DNA from: Micromonospora sp. WMMD1155
GTDB lineage: Bacteria; Actinomycetota; Actinomycetes; Mycobacteriales; Micromonosporaceae
NCBI RefSeq assembly: GCF_029581275.1
Contig: NZ_CP120742.1
Span: 594,501 to 658,500, forward strand
Reading direction: 5' to 3'
Length of the DNA stretch: 64,000 nucleotides
In this document: positions 24,965 through 34,679 of the stretch, one piece after another
Layout of the letters: every line of letters begins with the position of its first letter
How positions within the stretch are numbered: the stretch's first letter is position 1
Program-made: the position numbers and the translations under genes
Notes under the pieces: generated by a model
Told to the model about the DNA's origin: nothing
What the model saw: the letters and a program-made list of their open reading frames with translations, nothing else
The model's database searches: none

Positions 24965-25336
24965 ATGGCGGCGCACGAGGGACGCAGGGGCGACGACGAC
25001 CGGCTGGAGCCGGAGGCGGTGAATCCGTGGGGCACCGGCGACGGCTTCGACGCCGACGCGCCCTGGGGCACTGACGAGGACTCGCCGATGGACGAGGGCA
25101 GCGAGGAGACCGCGGTGCCCGAGGGACGGCGCGGGGAGCGGCGCGCGGGCGCCCCGACGGGCCGCCACGACCCGGCCGGACGGCACGGTTTCGGCTCGGT
25201 GGAACCCACCCGTGCCCCGATGGCCGGACCGGGCGCCCCACCGGATCCCGCGCCCAGCGGACGGACCTTCCCCGACGACGCCGACATCGGCGAGTCGACG
25301 CAGGACGCGTTGCGCGCCCGGGGCCGGCGCTCCTAG
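24965..25336 (+). CDS. Hydrophilic low-complexity protein, unknown
   Basis: A 123-residue acidic, Gly/Pro/Asp-rich protein without membrane segments. It carries a duplicated NPWGTGDGFDADAPWGTDED motif (two PWGT units 12 residues apart) and ends ESTQDALRARGRRS. The frame is open from 24833, but ATG at 24965 has a GGGGTGG site and avoids reading through the hairpin repeats. It is probably disordered. I do not recognise a family. Confidence 0.45.
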   Translation: MAAHEGRRGDDDRLEPEAVNPWGTGDGFDADAPWGTDEDSPMDEGSEETAVPEGRRGERRAGAPTGRHDPAGRHGFGSVEPTRAPMAGPGAPPDPAPSGRTFPDDADIGESTQDALRARGRRS

Positions 25337-25342
25337 GAGCCG

Positions 25343-26254
25343 TCAGCCGGTGGCCGACGTGGCCGGCGCCCGGTCGTCGATCATCGTCTCGTGGAGCAGT
25401 TGCGCCAGCCGGGTGGCATCGCGTTGGGCCTGCCCGGCGCAGCAGTTGTTGAACAGCACGTGCAGGTCGTCGGCGTCGGCGGCCACCTCGGCCAGCAGCC
25501 CGGCCCAGTGCCGGAGTTCGTCCTCGGCGTACGCGTACCGGAACTTCTCCTGCTTGTCACCGCCGCCCCACGCCGCACTGTGGCCATGGAACCGGACGAT
25601 CGCCGGCTGCGCCGTCGTGGTCAGGATCGGGGGCACCGACGAGGGGTGCCCCTGCGGCATGTCCACGCAGACCAGGGACAGGTCGTGTTCGCGCAACAGA
25701 TCCAGCGTGTCCGCTGCCGCCGGGCCGTCGAACCAGGACCCGTGCCGCAGCTCCACGCCGACCCGCCACGGCCGGCAGCGCTGCGCCAGCTCCACGATCC
25801 GGCGCTCGGCGGCGGCGCTGCGCACCAGCCACGGCGGAAACTGCACCATCACCGCGCCCAGCTTGCCGGCCGCCGCGATCGGGTCGAGGGCCGCACGGAA
25901 GCGGGCCCACAGCTCGTCGTACGCCTGCGGCGGCAGGTCGCGTCGGCGGATCCGGCTCGGGCCGGCGGCCGGGCGTAGGTCCCGGGGCAGCGCGGCGACC
26001 GGCGTCGGGTGACCGGTGAAGAGGCTGAAGGCCTTGACGTCGAACGTGAAGTCGTCCGGAGTGGCGTCGACCCAGCCGTGGGTGGTCTCGGGGACCGGGA
26101 CCGCGTAGTAGGACGTGTCCACCTCGACCAGTGGGAACCGCCCCGCGTAGAAGCCCAGCCGGCGGGCCGGCGTGTTGGCCGATCGCGGGTACCACCCGGA
26201 GCGCAGCAACGACTGGTCCGCCCAGGACGACGTGCCCACCTTGATGACACCCAT
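25343..26254 (-). CDS. DUF72 (YecE-like) protein
   Basis: A 303-residue TIM-barrel protein of the DUF72 family: it starts IKVGTSSWADQSLLRSGWYP, then LVEVDTSYYAVP, FTFDVKAFSLFTGHP, MVQFPPWL, VGVELRHGSWF, VCVDMPQG and ends with VLFNNCCAGQAQRDA. These match the family core, whose biochemical role is unsettled; a DNA- or RNA-linked role has been proposed. ATG at 26254 is used, as homologues start at this VGTSSW region; an upstream GTG at 26290 is less likely. The end lies 6 bases from the convergent unknown gene. Confidence 0.8.
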   Translation of the reverse strand: MGVIKVGTSSWADQSLLRSGWYPRSANTPARRLGFYAGRFPLVEVDTSYYAVPVPETTHGWVDATPDDFTFDVKAFSLFTGHPTPVAALPRDLRPAAGPSRIRRRDLPPQAYDELWARFRAALDPIAAAGKLGAVMVQFPPWLVRSAAAERRIVELAQRCRPWRVGVELRHGSWFDGPAAADTLDLLREHDLSLVCVDMPQGHPSSVPPILTTTAQPAIVRFHGHSAAWGGGDKQEKFRYAYAEDELRHWAGLLAEVAADADDLHVLFNNCCAGQAQRDATRLAQLLHETMIDDRAPATSATG

Positions 26255-26379
26255 GTCATTCAGTGGACAACCACGGGCGTGGATCGGCAACCGCTGGCGG
26301 TGTCGGGGCCGGAAAGTGTCGGTGCCCCGTTCTACGGTGACACCCGAGGTTCGAACGGACAGCGACGAGGGGTGGCGCC

Positions 26380-26883
26380 ATGACCGGCATCGAGCAGCTC
26401 ACCGGTGAGCGGGCCGATCTGCTAGAGACACTGCGCAAGCACCGGGGCTTCCTCCTGCACACGGTCAACGGGCTCACCGACGAGCAGGCGGCGGCCCGTC
26501 CCACCGTCAGCGGGCTCTGCCTCGGTGGCCTCGTCAAGCACGTGACCAACGTCGAGCACCGCTGGATGCTCTTCGCCGAGGGCGGCGCGGAGGCGATGGA
26601 GCGCGCCGAGGTCGACTGGGTCGGTCAGTTCCGGATGGCACCGGGCGAGACCCTGGCCGGGCTGGTCGCACGTTTCCAGGAGGTGGCCGACCACACCGAC
26701 GAGCTGCTCACGACCCTCGACCTGGACGCGGCGCACCCGTTGCCGCAGGCGCCCTGGTTCGAGCCGGGCGCGAGCTGGACGGTTCGGCGGGTGTTGCTGC
26801 ACCTGATCGCCGAGACGTCCCAGCACGCGGGGCACGCCGACATCCTGCGGGAGTCGATCGACGGCGCCCGGACCATGGGCTGA
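26380..26883 (+). CDS. DinB/DUF664-family protein
   Basis: A 167-residue four-helix-bundle protein of the DinB superfamily, with GLVKHVTNVEHRWML (first histidine) and VLLHLIAETSQHAGHADILRE (paired histidines), which together form the usual metal site. Members include mycothiol- and bacillithiol-dependent transferases and detoxification enzymes; in an actinomycete, mycothiol is a plausible cofactor. ATG at 26380 has GAGGGG upstream. Divergent from the DUF72 gene. Confidence 0.75.
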   Translation: MTGIEQLTGERADLLETLRKHRGFLLHTVNGLTDEQAAARPTVSGLCLGGLVKHVTNVEHRWMLFAEGGAEAMERAEVDWVGQFRMAPGETLAGLVARFQEVADHTDELLTTLDLDAAHPLPQAPWFEPGASWTVRRVLLHLIAETSQHAGHADILRESIDGARTMG

Positions 26884-26901
26884 CGGACGTCTCTCGGCCA
26901 C

Positions 26902-28959
26902 TCAAGGCAGGCGGTGGCGGTGCGCTGTGGTCCGGTCCCTCGCGTACGCGTCGGAGCGATCCCAGCGGCCCGGGATGTCGAGCAGCTCCAACCGACCGAA
27001 TCCCTCCGGCACCGCCGGGTTGACCAGCAGGTTGTCGCCGGTGGGTCGCAGCCCCAGCATGGTGCCCAGCAGCATCAGCAACGCCCCCGACGACCACGCC
27101 TGCGGGCGACCGGCCGCCGGCACCTGGACGGGATACTTGGTCAGGGACCGATCGTGGCCGGCGATCATCTCCGGCACCGCGCCACCGAGGGTCTGTGCCA
27201 GGTCGAAGACGCCGGCCGCGATCGTGGCCGCGTGGGCGTCGAACCGGTAGCGGCGCAGCCCGGCGGCGATCAGGGCGTTGTCCGCCGGCCACACCGCGCC
27301 CAGGTGTGACCCCATCGGGTTGTACGGCCGCTGCCCGGTGGCGAAGGTCCGCACCCCCCAACCGCTGAACAACCGCGACCCGACCAGGTGCTCGGCGACG
27401 AAACCGGCGCGGTCGTCCGCGACGATCCCGCTCCACAGCAGGTGCCCCATGTTGGACGACAACGCGTCGACCGGCTCGCCGTACGGGTCGAGGGCCAACG
27501 CGTAGTACTCCTGGTGCGGCAGCCAGAAGTCCCGGTTGAAGCGTTCCTTGAGCGCCGCGGCCTCCCGCTCCAGCCGGTCGGCGTACGCGGGGTCGCCCCA
27601 GAACTCCCGCGCCAGCCGGGCGCCACGCCTCTTCGCGTCGTACGCGTAGCCCTGCAACTCGCAGGTGGCGCGGGGGAAGGCGGGTTCCTGGCCGTGCGCG
27701 TCCGTGATCGCGTCCGGCGTGTCCTTCCAACACTGGTTGATCGCGCCGCTGCGGTCGTTGCGCGTCTGGTAGCGCACGTAGCCGTCTCCGGTCAGGTCGC
27801 CGTACTCGTCGATCCAGTCCAACGCCATGCGGGCCGGTTGGCGCAGTTCGTGCACCAGGTCCGCGTCACCGGACCAACGCTCGTACTCGTCGAGCAGGAT
27901 CACGAAGAGCGGGGTGGTGTCCGCCGCGCCGTAGTACAACGCGTTCGCCCGGTCGCCGAACGCGCCGGACTCGCCGTAGCGCAGGTGGGCCAGGATCTTG
28001 CCCGGCTCCTCGTCCAGGTCGTCGTCGAGTCGAGCACCCTGGAGGAACGCCAGCATCCGCAGTGTCGCGGGAGCCAACTCGGGGGTGAACGCCATCGTCT
28101 GCAGGCAGGTGATGATGCTGTGCCGTCCGCACAACCACATCGTCCACGGCAGACCGGCGATCGGCACCCGTTCGCGCAACGACCACGGCTTGTACCGCAG
28201 CGCCGCCAGGTCGGCCAGGGCTCCCCGGTACATCTCCTCCAGACCGTCGCGTTCGGCGACCAGCGTCGGAGCCCGGCCCATCCAGTCCGCCAGGTCCTCA
28301 CGCATCCCGCCCCGCACGGCCCGCTGGTGCGACTCCAGGGAGGCGCGTACGTCCCGGCCGCCTTCGCCGCCCATGTTCATGGCGATGTGCAGGTCGGTCT
28401 CCCACTTGCCATCCGGGGGCACCCGGATCCGGAACGTCATCCCCTGCTCGTCCACCTCGACCGGAGCGGTGCTCTGCACTGTGGTCTGGCGGACGAACCG
28501 TTGCCGCTGGTAGCGCAGCACGAGCTGGCGCTTGGCCGAGTCGGGGGTGACCTCGACGACCCGCCGCCGGAGATGACCGATCTCCGCGATGTCGGTGAAG
28601 TCGCTGCCCATCTCCAACCGCACGGTGAACTCGGCCGTCTCCGGCGAGTGGTTGAGCACGGTGATGTTCTCGTGGGCACAGTCGTGGATCGAGCGGTGCC
28701 GGATGATCGACACGTCGGCGTCGACGTAGTGGCTCGCCGCACCGGGGACCAGGAAGAACCGGGTCTCGAAATACGTCATGTCGTCACGGGACAACGCGTT
28801 GATCCGTTCGCCGTCGATGGTGAGCACCCAGTGCGACAGGAAACGGGTGTCGTACGCGAAGAGACCGACGGGTGTCCGCGCGTCGGCCTCGATGTCCCCC
28901 TGGGCGTCGCTGATGGCGAACACGTTGCCGGCGATGACGTGCAACAGTTCCTGCTTCAC
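26902..28959 (-). CDS. Glycogen debranching enzyme-like (amylo-alpha-1,6-glucosidase family)
   Basis: A 685-residue protein with two parts. Residues 1-210 form the GDE_N_bis domain (VGLFAYDTRFLSHWVLTIDGE); residues 240-670 form an alpha/alpha toroid with PIAGLPWTMWLCGRHSIITC, LAHLRYGESGAFGD, NQCWKDTPDAITDAHG and SNMGHLLWSGIV. In related GH63/GH133-like enzymes, acidic residues in the GxxDS/W-K-D regions are catalytic. It probably hydrolyses alpha-glucan or trehalose-type branches in the cytoplasm. The GTG start at 28959 overlaps the upstream SCP2-like gene as GTGA, so the two are cotranscribed. Confidence 0.75.
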   Translation of the reverse strand: MKQELLHVIAGNVFAISDAQGDIEADARTPVGLFAYDTRFLSHWVLTIDGERINALSRDDMTYFETRFFLVPGAASHYVDADVSIIRHRSIHDCAHENITVLNHSPETAEFTVRLEMGSDFTDIAEIGHLRRRVVEVTPDSAKRQLVLRYQRQRFVRQTTVQSTAPVEVDEQGMTFRIRVPPDGKWETDLHIAMNMGGEGGRDVRASLESHQRAVRGGMREDLADWMGRAPTLVAERDGLEEMYRGALADLAALRYKPWSLRERVPIAGLPWTMWLCGRHSIITCLQTMAFTPELAPATLRMLAFLQGARLDDDLDEEPGKILAHLRYGESGAFGDRANALYYGAADTTPLFVILLDEYERWSGDADLVHELRQPARMALDWIDEYGDLTGDGYVRYQTRNDRSGAINQCWKDTPDAITDAHGQEPAFPRATCELQGYAYDAKRRGARLAREFWGDPAYADRLEREAAALKERFNRDFWLPHQEYYALALDPYGEPVDALSSNMGHLLWSGIVADDRAGFVAEHLVGSRLFSGWGVRTFATGQRPYNPMGSHLGAVWPADNALIAAGLRRYRFDAHAATIAAGVFDLAQTLGGAVPEMIAGHDRSLTKYPVQVPAAGRPQAWSSGALLMLLGTMLGLRPTGDNLLVNPAVPEGFGRLELLDIPGRWDRSDAYARDRTTAHRHRLP

Positions 28960-29363
28960 GACCGACCCCCCCGAGCGGCCGGCGCGGCCCGACCCGCCAG
29001 GGCGGCCCGGCCCAGCTCCCGAGGGTGGCGGGCGTCGGCCGGGCCGGCGAAGATTCGCCGCAGCACCAGCAGCAGGCGCATCTCGCCCCGCATCGTCAGC
29101 TCGTTGCGCAGCATCGCGGCGCCGGGATGCAGCTCACCGTTGACCATGCGGTCGAACACCCAGCGGTCCGCGCGGACCACCAGGTCGGCGTCGTCAGCCG
29201 AGCGGGTCACCCGGACGTGCTGATCGGCGACGGTCAGGTACCAGTGGTCGGTGAAGCCGTCGCCGCGGACGTCCAGCCGCAGCGTGCCCGCTGTGGTCTC
29301 CGGCAGGTCGGGGCGCCGACCGGCGTCCAACTGTCGCAGGTACTGCTCTGCCGTCGCGCCCAT
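28956..29363 (-). CDS. SCP2-like sterol-carrier-domain protein
   Basis: A 135-residue protein with one SCP2-like domain: GTLRLDVRGDGFTDHWYLTVADQ for the beta sheet, ADLVVRADRWVFDRMVNGELHP for the ligand-binding tail, and MLRNELTMRGEMRLLLVLRRIF. SCP2 domains bind lipids or act as small-molecule pockets. It is upstream of and overlaps the debranching-like gene; the functional link is unclear. The C-terminal 30 residues are Ala/Gly/Arg-rich. ATG at 29363 with GGGGAGGGG upstream. Confidence 0.65.
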   Translation of the reverse strand: MGATAEQYLRQLDAGRRPDLPETTAGTLRLDVRGDGFTDHWYLTVADQHVRVTRSADDADLVVRADRWVFDRMVNGELHPGAAMLRNELTMRGEMRLLLVLRRIFAGPADARHPRELGRAALAGRAAPAARGGRS

Positions 29364-29458
29364 CAGGTCCCCTCCCCACGGTTCTCCGCAGGATCACCCG
29401 CTCGCGGGTGAGGCCGCCTCATCCGAAACGGGTGAAGCCACGGGAGGTGCCGGCCCGG

Positions 29459-29968
29459 TCAACCGGTTTCGAGCAGTCCGCGCAGGTAGGCGGCCTGACC
29501 CACGTGTTGCAGGTCGTCCTCGGCGACGCTGACCAGCCGGACGCCGAGGGTCACCGGCGGGTCCCACGCCTCGTCCACGACGCGGTCCAGGTCCGCCGGG
29601 CGCAGACCGGCCAGGAACTCTCCGGTACGCGACGCGACCGCCCCGTAGTAGTCGATCAACGCCTGCGCGCTCTCCGGCCGTACCGCCGCGACCTGCGCGG
29701 GTGAATGCCCGTAGCCGGTGTCGTCGGGGTCGGCGGTGAGGCCGAACCGTCCGGCCCAGTCGCCACTCACCCAGATCTGCTCGGCGTCGAGCAGCTCGGC
29801 GACGTGATGGTCCTGCACCCGGGTGAGGTGCCAGACCAGCCAGCCGATCGAGTTGTGGCCCCCTGCCGGTTGGTGGCGCAGATGCTCCGGGCTGAGGCCG
29901 TCCACCGCCGCGCGGACGAGGTCGGGCAGCCGGTCGTAGGTTTCGGTCAACAGATCACTCACGTCCAC
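29459..29968 (-). CDS. DinB-superfamily protein
   Basis: A 169-residue DinB protein. It starts VSDLLTETYDRLPDLV and has NSIGWLVWHLTRVQDHHVAELL (first metal histidine and HH pair) and VSVAEDDLQHVGQAAYLRGLL (late histidine). This is the DUF664-like subgroup common in actinobacteria, possibly thiol-dependent. GTG at 29968 is fixed by GGAGG a few bases upstream. It is related only distantly to the DinB protein at 26380. Confidence 0.75.
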   Translation of the reverse strand: MDVSDLLTETYDRLPDLVRAAVDGLSPEHLRHQPAGGHNSIGWLVWHLTRVQDHHVAELLDAEQIWVSGDWAGRFGLTADPDDTGYGHSPAQVAAVRPESAQALIDYYGAVASRTGEFLAGLRPADLDRVVDEAWDPPVTLGVRLVSVAEDDLQHVGQAAYLRGLLETG

Positions 29969-30046
29969 CGGGCACGCCTCCTGGTCGGTTTCCGGTCAGG
30001 TACCGCCGAGGGCGGGTGCCCAAACCTCGGCCAGTACGGTGATCGA

Positions 30047-30562
30047 ATGGTCGCGGCGGTGGAGTTGTACCTGGACCCGGACGCCACCCGCCGGATCCGG
30101 GTGCTGTGGGACGCGCTGGAGACCGAGGGCGTGCAGAGCATGCGCTCACTGCTGGAGCAACGTCACCGTCCGCACGTCTCGTTGGCGGTGGCGCCCCGCT
30201 TCGATCCGGAGGCGGTCGCCGCGGCCCTGCACGGCACGGTGGTGGCCGCTCCCCTACGGCTCGAATTCCAGCACGCCGGCCAGTTCGTCGGTCGGGTGCT
30301 CTGGCTCGGCCCGACGCCCACCCCGGAGCTACTGGCCCACCACCGCACGGTCCACGACCGGCTCACCGCCGCCGGCATCCCGTTGACCGAGCACTACCAG
30401 CCGGGCCGCTGGGTGCCGCACTGCACGCTCTCCATGCGGGTGCCGAACGCGCTGATGGCCGCCGCGGTGCGCCGCTGCCTGGAGGTGTTGCCGCTGAGCG
30501 CGACAGTGGTCGGGGCGGCCCTCACCGACCACGCGCGGGGCATCGCCCACCCGCTCCCCTGA
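30047..30562 (+). CDS. 2'-5' RNA ligase/cyclic phosphodiesterase-like protein
   Basis: A 171-residue 2H-phosphoesterase. The two catalytic motifs are HVSLAV and HCTLSM in separate lobes (HxS and HxT). The family cleaves or ligates 2'-5' and cyclic phosphate ends of RNA or nucleotides. ATG at 30047 is chosen because MVAAVELYLDP begins the first strand; the frame is open far upstream without family similarity. Divergent from the DinB gene. Confidence 0.75.
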   Translation: MVAAVELYLDPDATRRIRVLWDALETEGVQSMRSLLEQRHRPHVSLAVAPRFDPEAVAAALHGTVVAAPLRLEFQHAGQFVGRVLWLGPTPTPELLAHHRTVHDRLTAAGIPLTEHYQPGRWVPHCTLSMRVPNALMAAAVRRCLEVLPLSATVVGAALTDHARGIAHPLP

Positions 30563-30746
30563 CGCTTTGCGGAAATGTCCGGTTTGGCGGGCGTCAGTCG
30601 GGAAACTGAAAACAAGCGGTGATTATGCGCTCTGACGTGGGATGGTTCGACGTAGATGCCGTCCTGCCGAGCGTGGTTCGCCCGGCCTGTGGCGCGGGGC
30701 TCCCGCCGCGCCGCCCTCGGCGGCCTCCACGAGAGGGGCAGTGCCT

Positions 30747-30932
30747 ATGCAGGCTCAGCGCAGGCCACCGCGAGCGGAGCGGAGCCAGACCCGGGACGAC
30801 CGGACCGCCGGCGGCCTGACCGGGGCGGCCACGCCCCTGACCATCTGGGCCGCCGCCGTCCTGCTCGGCCGGATCAGCGCCGGCGACGACGACATCGAGG
30901 ACGAGCGGCACATCCTGCGCGGCATCGAGTGA
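30747..30932 (+). CDS. Small protein with a hydrophobic segment, unknown
   Basis: A 61-residue protein: a basic N-terminus (RRPPRAERSQTRDDR), one hydrophobic segment (ATPLTIWAAAVLLG) and an acidic tail (DDDIEDERHILRGIE). A strong GAGAGGGG site lies 8 bases before the ATG, which supports translation. Its stop is 15 bases from the convergent CorA stop. Family unknown; probably membrane-associated. Confidence 0.5.
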   Translation: MQAQRRPPRAERSQTRDDRTAGGLTGAATPLTIWAAAVLLGRISAGDDDIEDERHILRGIE

Positions 30933-30947
30933 TCCCCGCCGGGCGGC

Positions 30948-32078
30948 TCACAGCCAGCCGCGCCGCTTGAAGATCAGATAGAGGGTCCCGCAGACCAGCA
31001 GCATCAACAGCAGCGCGAACAGGTAACCGAAGCGCCAGTGCAACTCCGGCATGTGGACGAAGTTCATTCCGTACACGGTGCCGATGAGCGTGGGAGCGAA
31101 CAGGATCGCCGCCCAGGACGAGACCTTCTTCAGCTCCTCGTTCTGCGCGTAACTGGCCGCCGTGAGGCTCCGCATCTCCTCGTTCTGCTGCTGCGAGACG
31201 AGTGTGGCGTTGACGGTGAGGATGTTCTGCAACAGGTGCCGAAACCCGTCGACGCGTTCCACCACCTGGGTCAGGTGGTCGGTCACGTCCCGCAGATAGC
31301 GGCGCAGCTCCTCGTCCGTGTCGGCACCGCCCGCGCCGTCGGCCAGCGCGTCGAGCACCGCGAGCAGGGGTCGCGCGGCGCGCTGAAACTGGATCACCTC
31401 CCGGCTCAGACCGTAGATGCGCCGGCTCGCGTTCGGGTCGCCGCCGAACACCTGGGTCTCGATCTCGTCGATGTCGTTCTCCAGCCCGGCCACGACCGGC
31501 GCGTACCCGTCGACGACCTGGTCGAGGATCGCGTACAGGACCGCGTCGGGGCCCCGGGCGAGCATCTGCGCCTCGACCTCCATGCGCCGCCGCACCGCGG
31601 CCAGATCCGGTGCCTCACCGTGCCGGACGGTGATCACGAAACCCGGCCCGATGAACAGGTGCAACTCGGAGAACTCGACCTCCTCCCGAAGGTCGTCGTA
31701 GCGGGCGGCGCGTAGCACCACGAACAGCGTCTCGCCGTAGCGTTCCAGCTTGGGCCGCTGGTGGGCGTTGATCGCGTCCTCGACCGCCAGGTCGTGCAGC
31801 CGGAACTCCCGCGCCAGCGAGGTGATCTGCTCGATGTCGGGCCGGTACAGCCCGATCCAGGCCATCGCGCCGTCCTGCTCCTGTAGGCAGCGGTACGTCT
31901 CGGCCAGGCCGGACGGCGAGGCGAACCGGTGCCCGTGGAGGTAGACGGCGCTGTCCACCAGGCCACCGGCGGGCGGAGCGGGCGGCTCCGTGGACGGTGG
32001 CACGCCGACAGTGGTCTCGTACTCGTCGAGTTGGCGACCGAAGCCACCACCCGGGCGGAAGCGACGGCCACCGACCAT
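30948..32078 (-). CDS. corA: CorA-family Mg2+/divalent cation channel
   Basis: A 376-residue CorA protein. The cytoplasmic funnel domain (about 40-310) is followed by two membrane helices, the first ending in the selectivity motif YGMN (FVHMPEL loop, reading [16 protein letters not shown]), and a short basic tail KRRGWL. The GMN signature and C-terminal position are diagnostic of the pentameric magnesium channel; a Co2+ or Ni2+ specificity is not excluded. The ATG at 32078 has a GGGGAGGGGACAGG leader. It is divergent from the APC transporter with 186 bases between. Confidence 0.88.
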   Translation of the reverse strand: MVGGRRFRPGGGFGRQLDEYETTVGVPPSTEPPAPPAGGLVDSAVYLHGHRFASPSGLAETYRCLQEQDGAMAWIGLYRPDIEQITSLAREFRLHDLAVEDAINAHQRPKLERYGETLFVVLRAARYDDLREEVEFSELHLFIGPGFVITVRHGEAPDLAAVRRRMEVEAQMLARGPDAVLYAILDQVVDGYAPVVAGLENDIDEIETQVFGGDPNASRRIYGLSREVIQFQRAARPLLAVLDALADGAGGADTDEELRRYLRDVTDHLTQVVERVDGFRHLLQNILTVNATLVSQQQNEEMRSLTAASYAQNEELKKVSSWAAILFAPTLIGTVYGMNFVHMPELHWRFGYLFALLLMLLVCGTLYLIFKRRGWL

Positions 32079-32264
32079 GCCCCTGTCCCCTCCCCAGTGA
32101 GGCCCGGTCCGGCACACTCCCGCCAACCCGGGGGCGCTGCTTCCCCGGTGTCCCGAGCGCGAAACCCGCAGTGGGGCGAGGTGGGTTCCGCGCACCGGCG
32201 GACGGGCGCGTCGCCCAGGGCGGATACTCACGGTGACCAGGGGCGGTATGACGGGGGCGCGCCG

Positions 32265-34205
32265 GTGGAGGTCGACGGACGCGCGGGCCGGCTGCGGGAG
32301 TGGCTGCTGCGTGCCGGCGCGGAGGAACCCGTGCAGCACCCGGGGCCGCACGGGCGTCCACCGGAGCACCGGCACCACCCCTGGTGGAAGGTGATGTGCC
32401 TGACCGGTGTCGACTACTTCTCGACGTTGGGCTACCAGCCGGGCATCGCGGCCCTCGCCGCCGGGGCGCTCTCGCCGGTGGCGACCCTGGTGCTGGTGCT
32501 GGTGACCCTGCTGGGCGCGCTGCCGGTCTACCGACGGGTGGCGGCGGAGAGCCCACACGGTGAGGGTTCCATCGCGATGCTGGTACGCCTGCTGAGCTAC
32601 TGGCCGGGCAAACTGCTGGTGCTGGTGCTGCTCGGCTTCGCGGCCACCGACTTCATCATCACCATCACCCTCTCGGCCGCCGACGCGACCGCGCACATCG
32701 ACGAGAACCCGTTCTGGCCGAGCGCGCTCAAGGGGCACGAGGTGCTGCTCACGCTGCTGCTCGTGGCACTGCTGGGCGCGGTGTTCCTCAAGGGATTCAC
32801 CGAGGCCATCGGGATCGCCGTCGTCCTGGTCGCGGTCTACCTGACGCTGAACGCGGTGGTGGTCGCCGACGCGCTGTGGCGGGTGGTGACGCACCCGAGC
32901 GCGGTCGAGGACTGGACCACCGCGTTGACCACCGGCCACGGCGATCCGTGGATGGTGGTCGCGTTGTCGTTGTTGGTCTTCCCGAAGTTGGCGCTGGGTC
33001 TCTCCGGCTTCGAGACCGGGGTGGCCGTGATGCCGAGCGTGCGGGGCGACCCGCGGGACACCGAGGCGCGACCGCTGGGCCGCATCCGTGGCGCTCGCCG
33101 CCTGCTCACCACCGCCGCCGTGATCATGAGCGTCTTCCTGATCACCAGCAGCGTGACGACCACGATCCTGATCCCACCGGAGGCGTTCCAGCCCGGCGGG
33201 CCGGCGAACGGCCGGGCACTGGCCTACCTGGCGCACGCGCATCTCGGGGAGGTGTTCGGCACCGTCTACGACCTGTCCACCATCGGGATCCTCTGGTTCG
33301 CCGGGGCGTCGGCGATGGCCGGGCTGCTCAACCTCGTACCCCGCTATCTGCCCCGCTACGGCATGGCGCCGACCTGGGCGCGGGCGGTCCGGCCGCTGGT
33401 GCTGGTCTTCACCGCGGTGGCGTTCCTGATCACGGTCGTCTTCGAAGCCAGCGTGGACGCGCAGGGTGGCGCGTACGCGACAGGGGTTCTGGTGTTGATC
33501 ACCTCGGCGGCGACGGCCGTGACCCTCGCGGCGGTGCGGCACCGGCAGCGCGGCCGCACGATCGCGTTCGGCACCATCGCGGTGATCTTCGTCTACACCA
33601 CGCTGGCGAACGTGGTGGAACGCCCCGACGGCGTCAAGATCGCGGCCTGTTTCATCGGCGGGATCATCGTGGTCTCGCTGCTCTCCCGGTTGTCCCGCGC
33701 CTTCGAGCTGCGGGTCGACCGCGTCGAGCTGGACCCGGTGGCGACCCGGATGATCAGCGAGCGTGACGGACGACGGATCCGCCTCATCGCCCACGAGCCG
33801 GACGGTCGGGACGAGGCGGAGTACCAGGCCAAGCTGGCGCAGACCATGGCGGACAACGACTTCCCCGACGCCGGCGACGTGCTCTTCGTGGAGGTGCGGG
33901 TCACCGACCCGTCGGACTTCGAAACCGAATTGGTGGTGACCGGCCGCCTGGTCGGCGGCCACCACTCGGTGCTCAGTGTGACCAGCTCCGCGGTGCCCAA
34001 CGCGCTCGCCGCCCTGCTGCTGGAGATCCGGGACCGGACCGGTCGGCGCCCCCACATCTACTTCGAGTGGACCGAGGGCGGCCCGGGCCGCAACGTCCTG
34101 CGCTACCTGGCGTTCGGGCAGGGTGAGATCGCCTCCGTCACCCGGGAGATCCTGCGCCGTCACGAGCCCGATCCGCGCCGACGGCCACACGTGCACGCCG
34201 GCTGA
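32265..34205 (+). CDS. APC-superfamily amino acid/cation transporter
   Basis: A 646-residue protein with about 12 membrane helices (residues 45-480) and a 150-residue cytosolic C-terminal domain. The opening [27 protein letters not shown] is the discontinuous first helix typical of the APC permeases in this subgroup, and [21 protein letters not shown] is helix 6. The C-terminal part (residues 490-646) is a soluble domain. The GTG at 32265, with GGGGG seven bases before it, is used; ATG at 32395 would remove 43 residues. Substrate unknown; this subgroup has also been annotated as K+ uptake-like. Confidence 0.7.
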   Translation: MEVDGRAGRLREWLLRAGAEEPVQHPGPHGRPPEHRHHPWWKVMCLTGVDYFSTLGYQPGIAALAAGALSPVATLVLVLVTLLGALPVYRRVAAESPHGEGSIAMLVRLLSYWPGKLLVLVLLGFAATDFIITITLSAADATAHIDENPFWPSALKGHEVLLTLLLVALLGAVFLKGFTEAIGIAVVLVAVYLTLNAVVVADALWRVVTHPSAVEDWTTALTTGHGDPWMVVALSLLVFPKLALGLSGFETGVAVMPSVRGDPRDTEARPLGRIRGARRLLTTAAVIMSVFLITSSVTTTILIPPEAFQPGGPANGRALAYLAHAHLGEVFGTVYDLSTIGILWFAGASAMAGLLNLVPRYLPRYGMAPTWARAVRPLVLVFTAVAFLITVVFEASVDAQGGAYATGVLVLITSAATAVTLAAVRHRQRGRTIAFGTIAVIFVYTTLANVVERPDGVKIAACFIGGIIVVSLLSRLSRAFELRVDRVELDPVATRMISERDGRRIRLIAHEPDGRDEAEYQAKLAQTMADNDFPDAGDVLFVEVRVTDPSDFETELVVTGRLVGGHHSVLSVTSSAVPNALAALLLEIRDRTGRRPHIYFEWTEGGPGRNVLRYLAFGQGEIASVTREILRRHEPDPRRRPHVHAG

Positions 34206-34290
34206 CCGGAGTGCCGGCCACCCGTCTCCCCTGGTGAGCGTGGTCATAACGACTGGACGACCCACCCGTGCCTGCTGCTAGCCTCGGCGC

Positions 34291-34420
34291 AGGTCATGAG
34301 CGCCAGCGCGAAGCCCCGGCTCGCTGGCCGGCAACCCTCCTCCGCGGTGGGGTGCCCCGGGTGAAGACCAGGCATCGACAGGACGTCGGTGCAAGCGTGG
34401 CCTGGCACCCAGGTCAGCAC
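34291..34420 (+). promoter_or_regulatory. SAM-IV riboswitch
   Basis: The RNA begins GGTCATGAGCGCCAGCG, then GAAGCCCCGGCTCGCTGG, CCGGCAACCCTCCTCCGCGG, GGGGTGCCCCGGGTGAAGACC and a pseudoknot region. This is the actinobacterial SAM-IV aptamer: GGTC pairs with GACC for P1, CCAGCG with CGCTGG for P2, and GCAACCCTCC/GGTGGGGTGCC for the SAM-binding core. It binds S-adenosylmethionine and lowers downstream expression. The 3' border is approximate. It precedes a leader peptide and a three-gene ABC importer, which implies control of sulfur amino acid uptake. Confidence 0.88.
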
Positions 34421-34435
34421 AGACCCGGGAGAACC

Positions 34436-34576
34436 ATGCGCATCCTCAGCACCGCCCCGCCGACCGGCATCGCGGACGTCCGCGTCGGTCGTCCCTCGCC
34501 GGCACTGATCCGGCGACGGCACGTGGACATGATGCGAATGTGCAGCGCCGCGTGTCGTCGCGGCAGCACGCACTAG
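34436..34576 (+). CDS. Cys-containing leader peptide
   Basis: A 46-residue short frame with a GGGAG site 5 bases before the ATG. The end reads RRRHVDMMRMCSAACRRGSTH, matching the conserved RRHVDL-x-R-x-x-SA-x-CR pattern of leader peptides found before sulfur-metabolism genes in actinobacteria. Two cysteines in the last 11 residues would stall ribosomes when cysteine is scarce. It lies directly after the SAM-IV riboswitch and 104 bases before the solute-binding gene. The peptide most likely works by being translated. Confidence 0.75.
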   Translation: MRILSTAPPTGIADVRVGRPSPALIRRRHVDMMRMCSAACRRGSTH

Positions 34577-34605
34577 CGCAGCCCTCTTCCCGAACCTCCC
34601 TCACC

Positions 34606-34626
34606 GGTACGCCCATCGGGCGCACC
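34606..34626 (+). terminator. Possible attenuator hairpin
   Basis: GGT-A-CGCCC pairs with GGGCG-C-ACC over a 3-base loop, 30 bases after the leader peptide stop and 54 before the solute-binding gene. It lacks a T tract. It could be the attenuator worked by riboswitch and leader peptide. Confidence 0.4.
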
Positions 34627-34679
34627 GCCGGCGACGCACATCCCGTGCGTGCCGGTACGCGACCTTCTCGGAGACACCC

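Noticed and set aside
26255..26290. DUF72 start at GTG 26290
   Set aside because: The 12 extra residues have no match to the family and no ribosome site.
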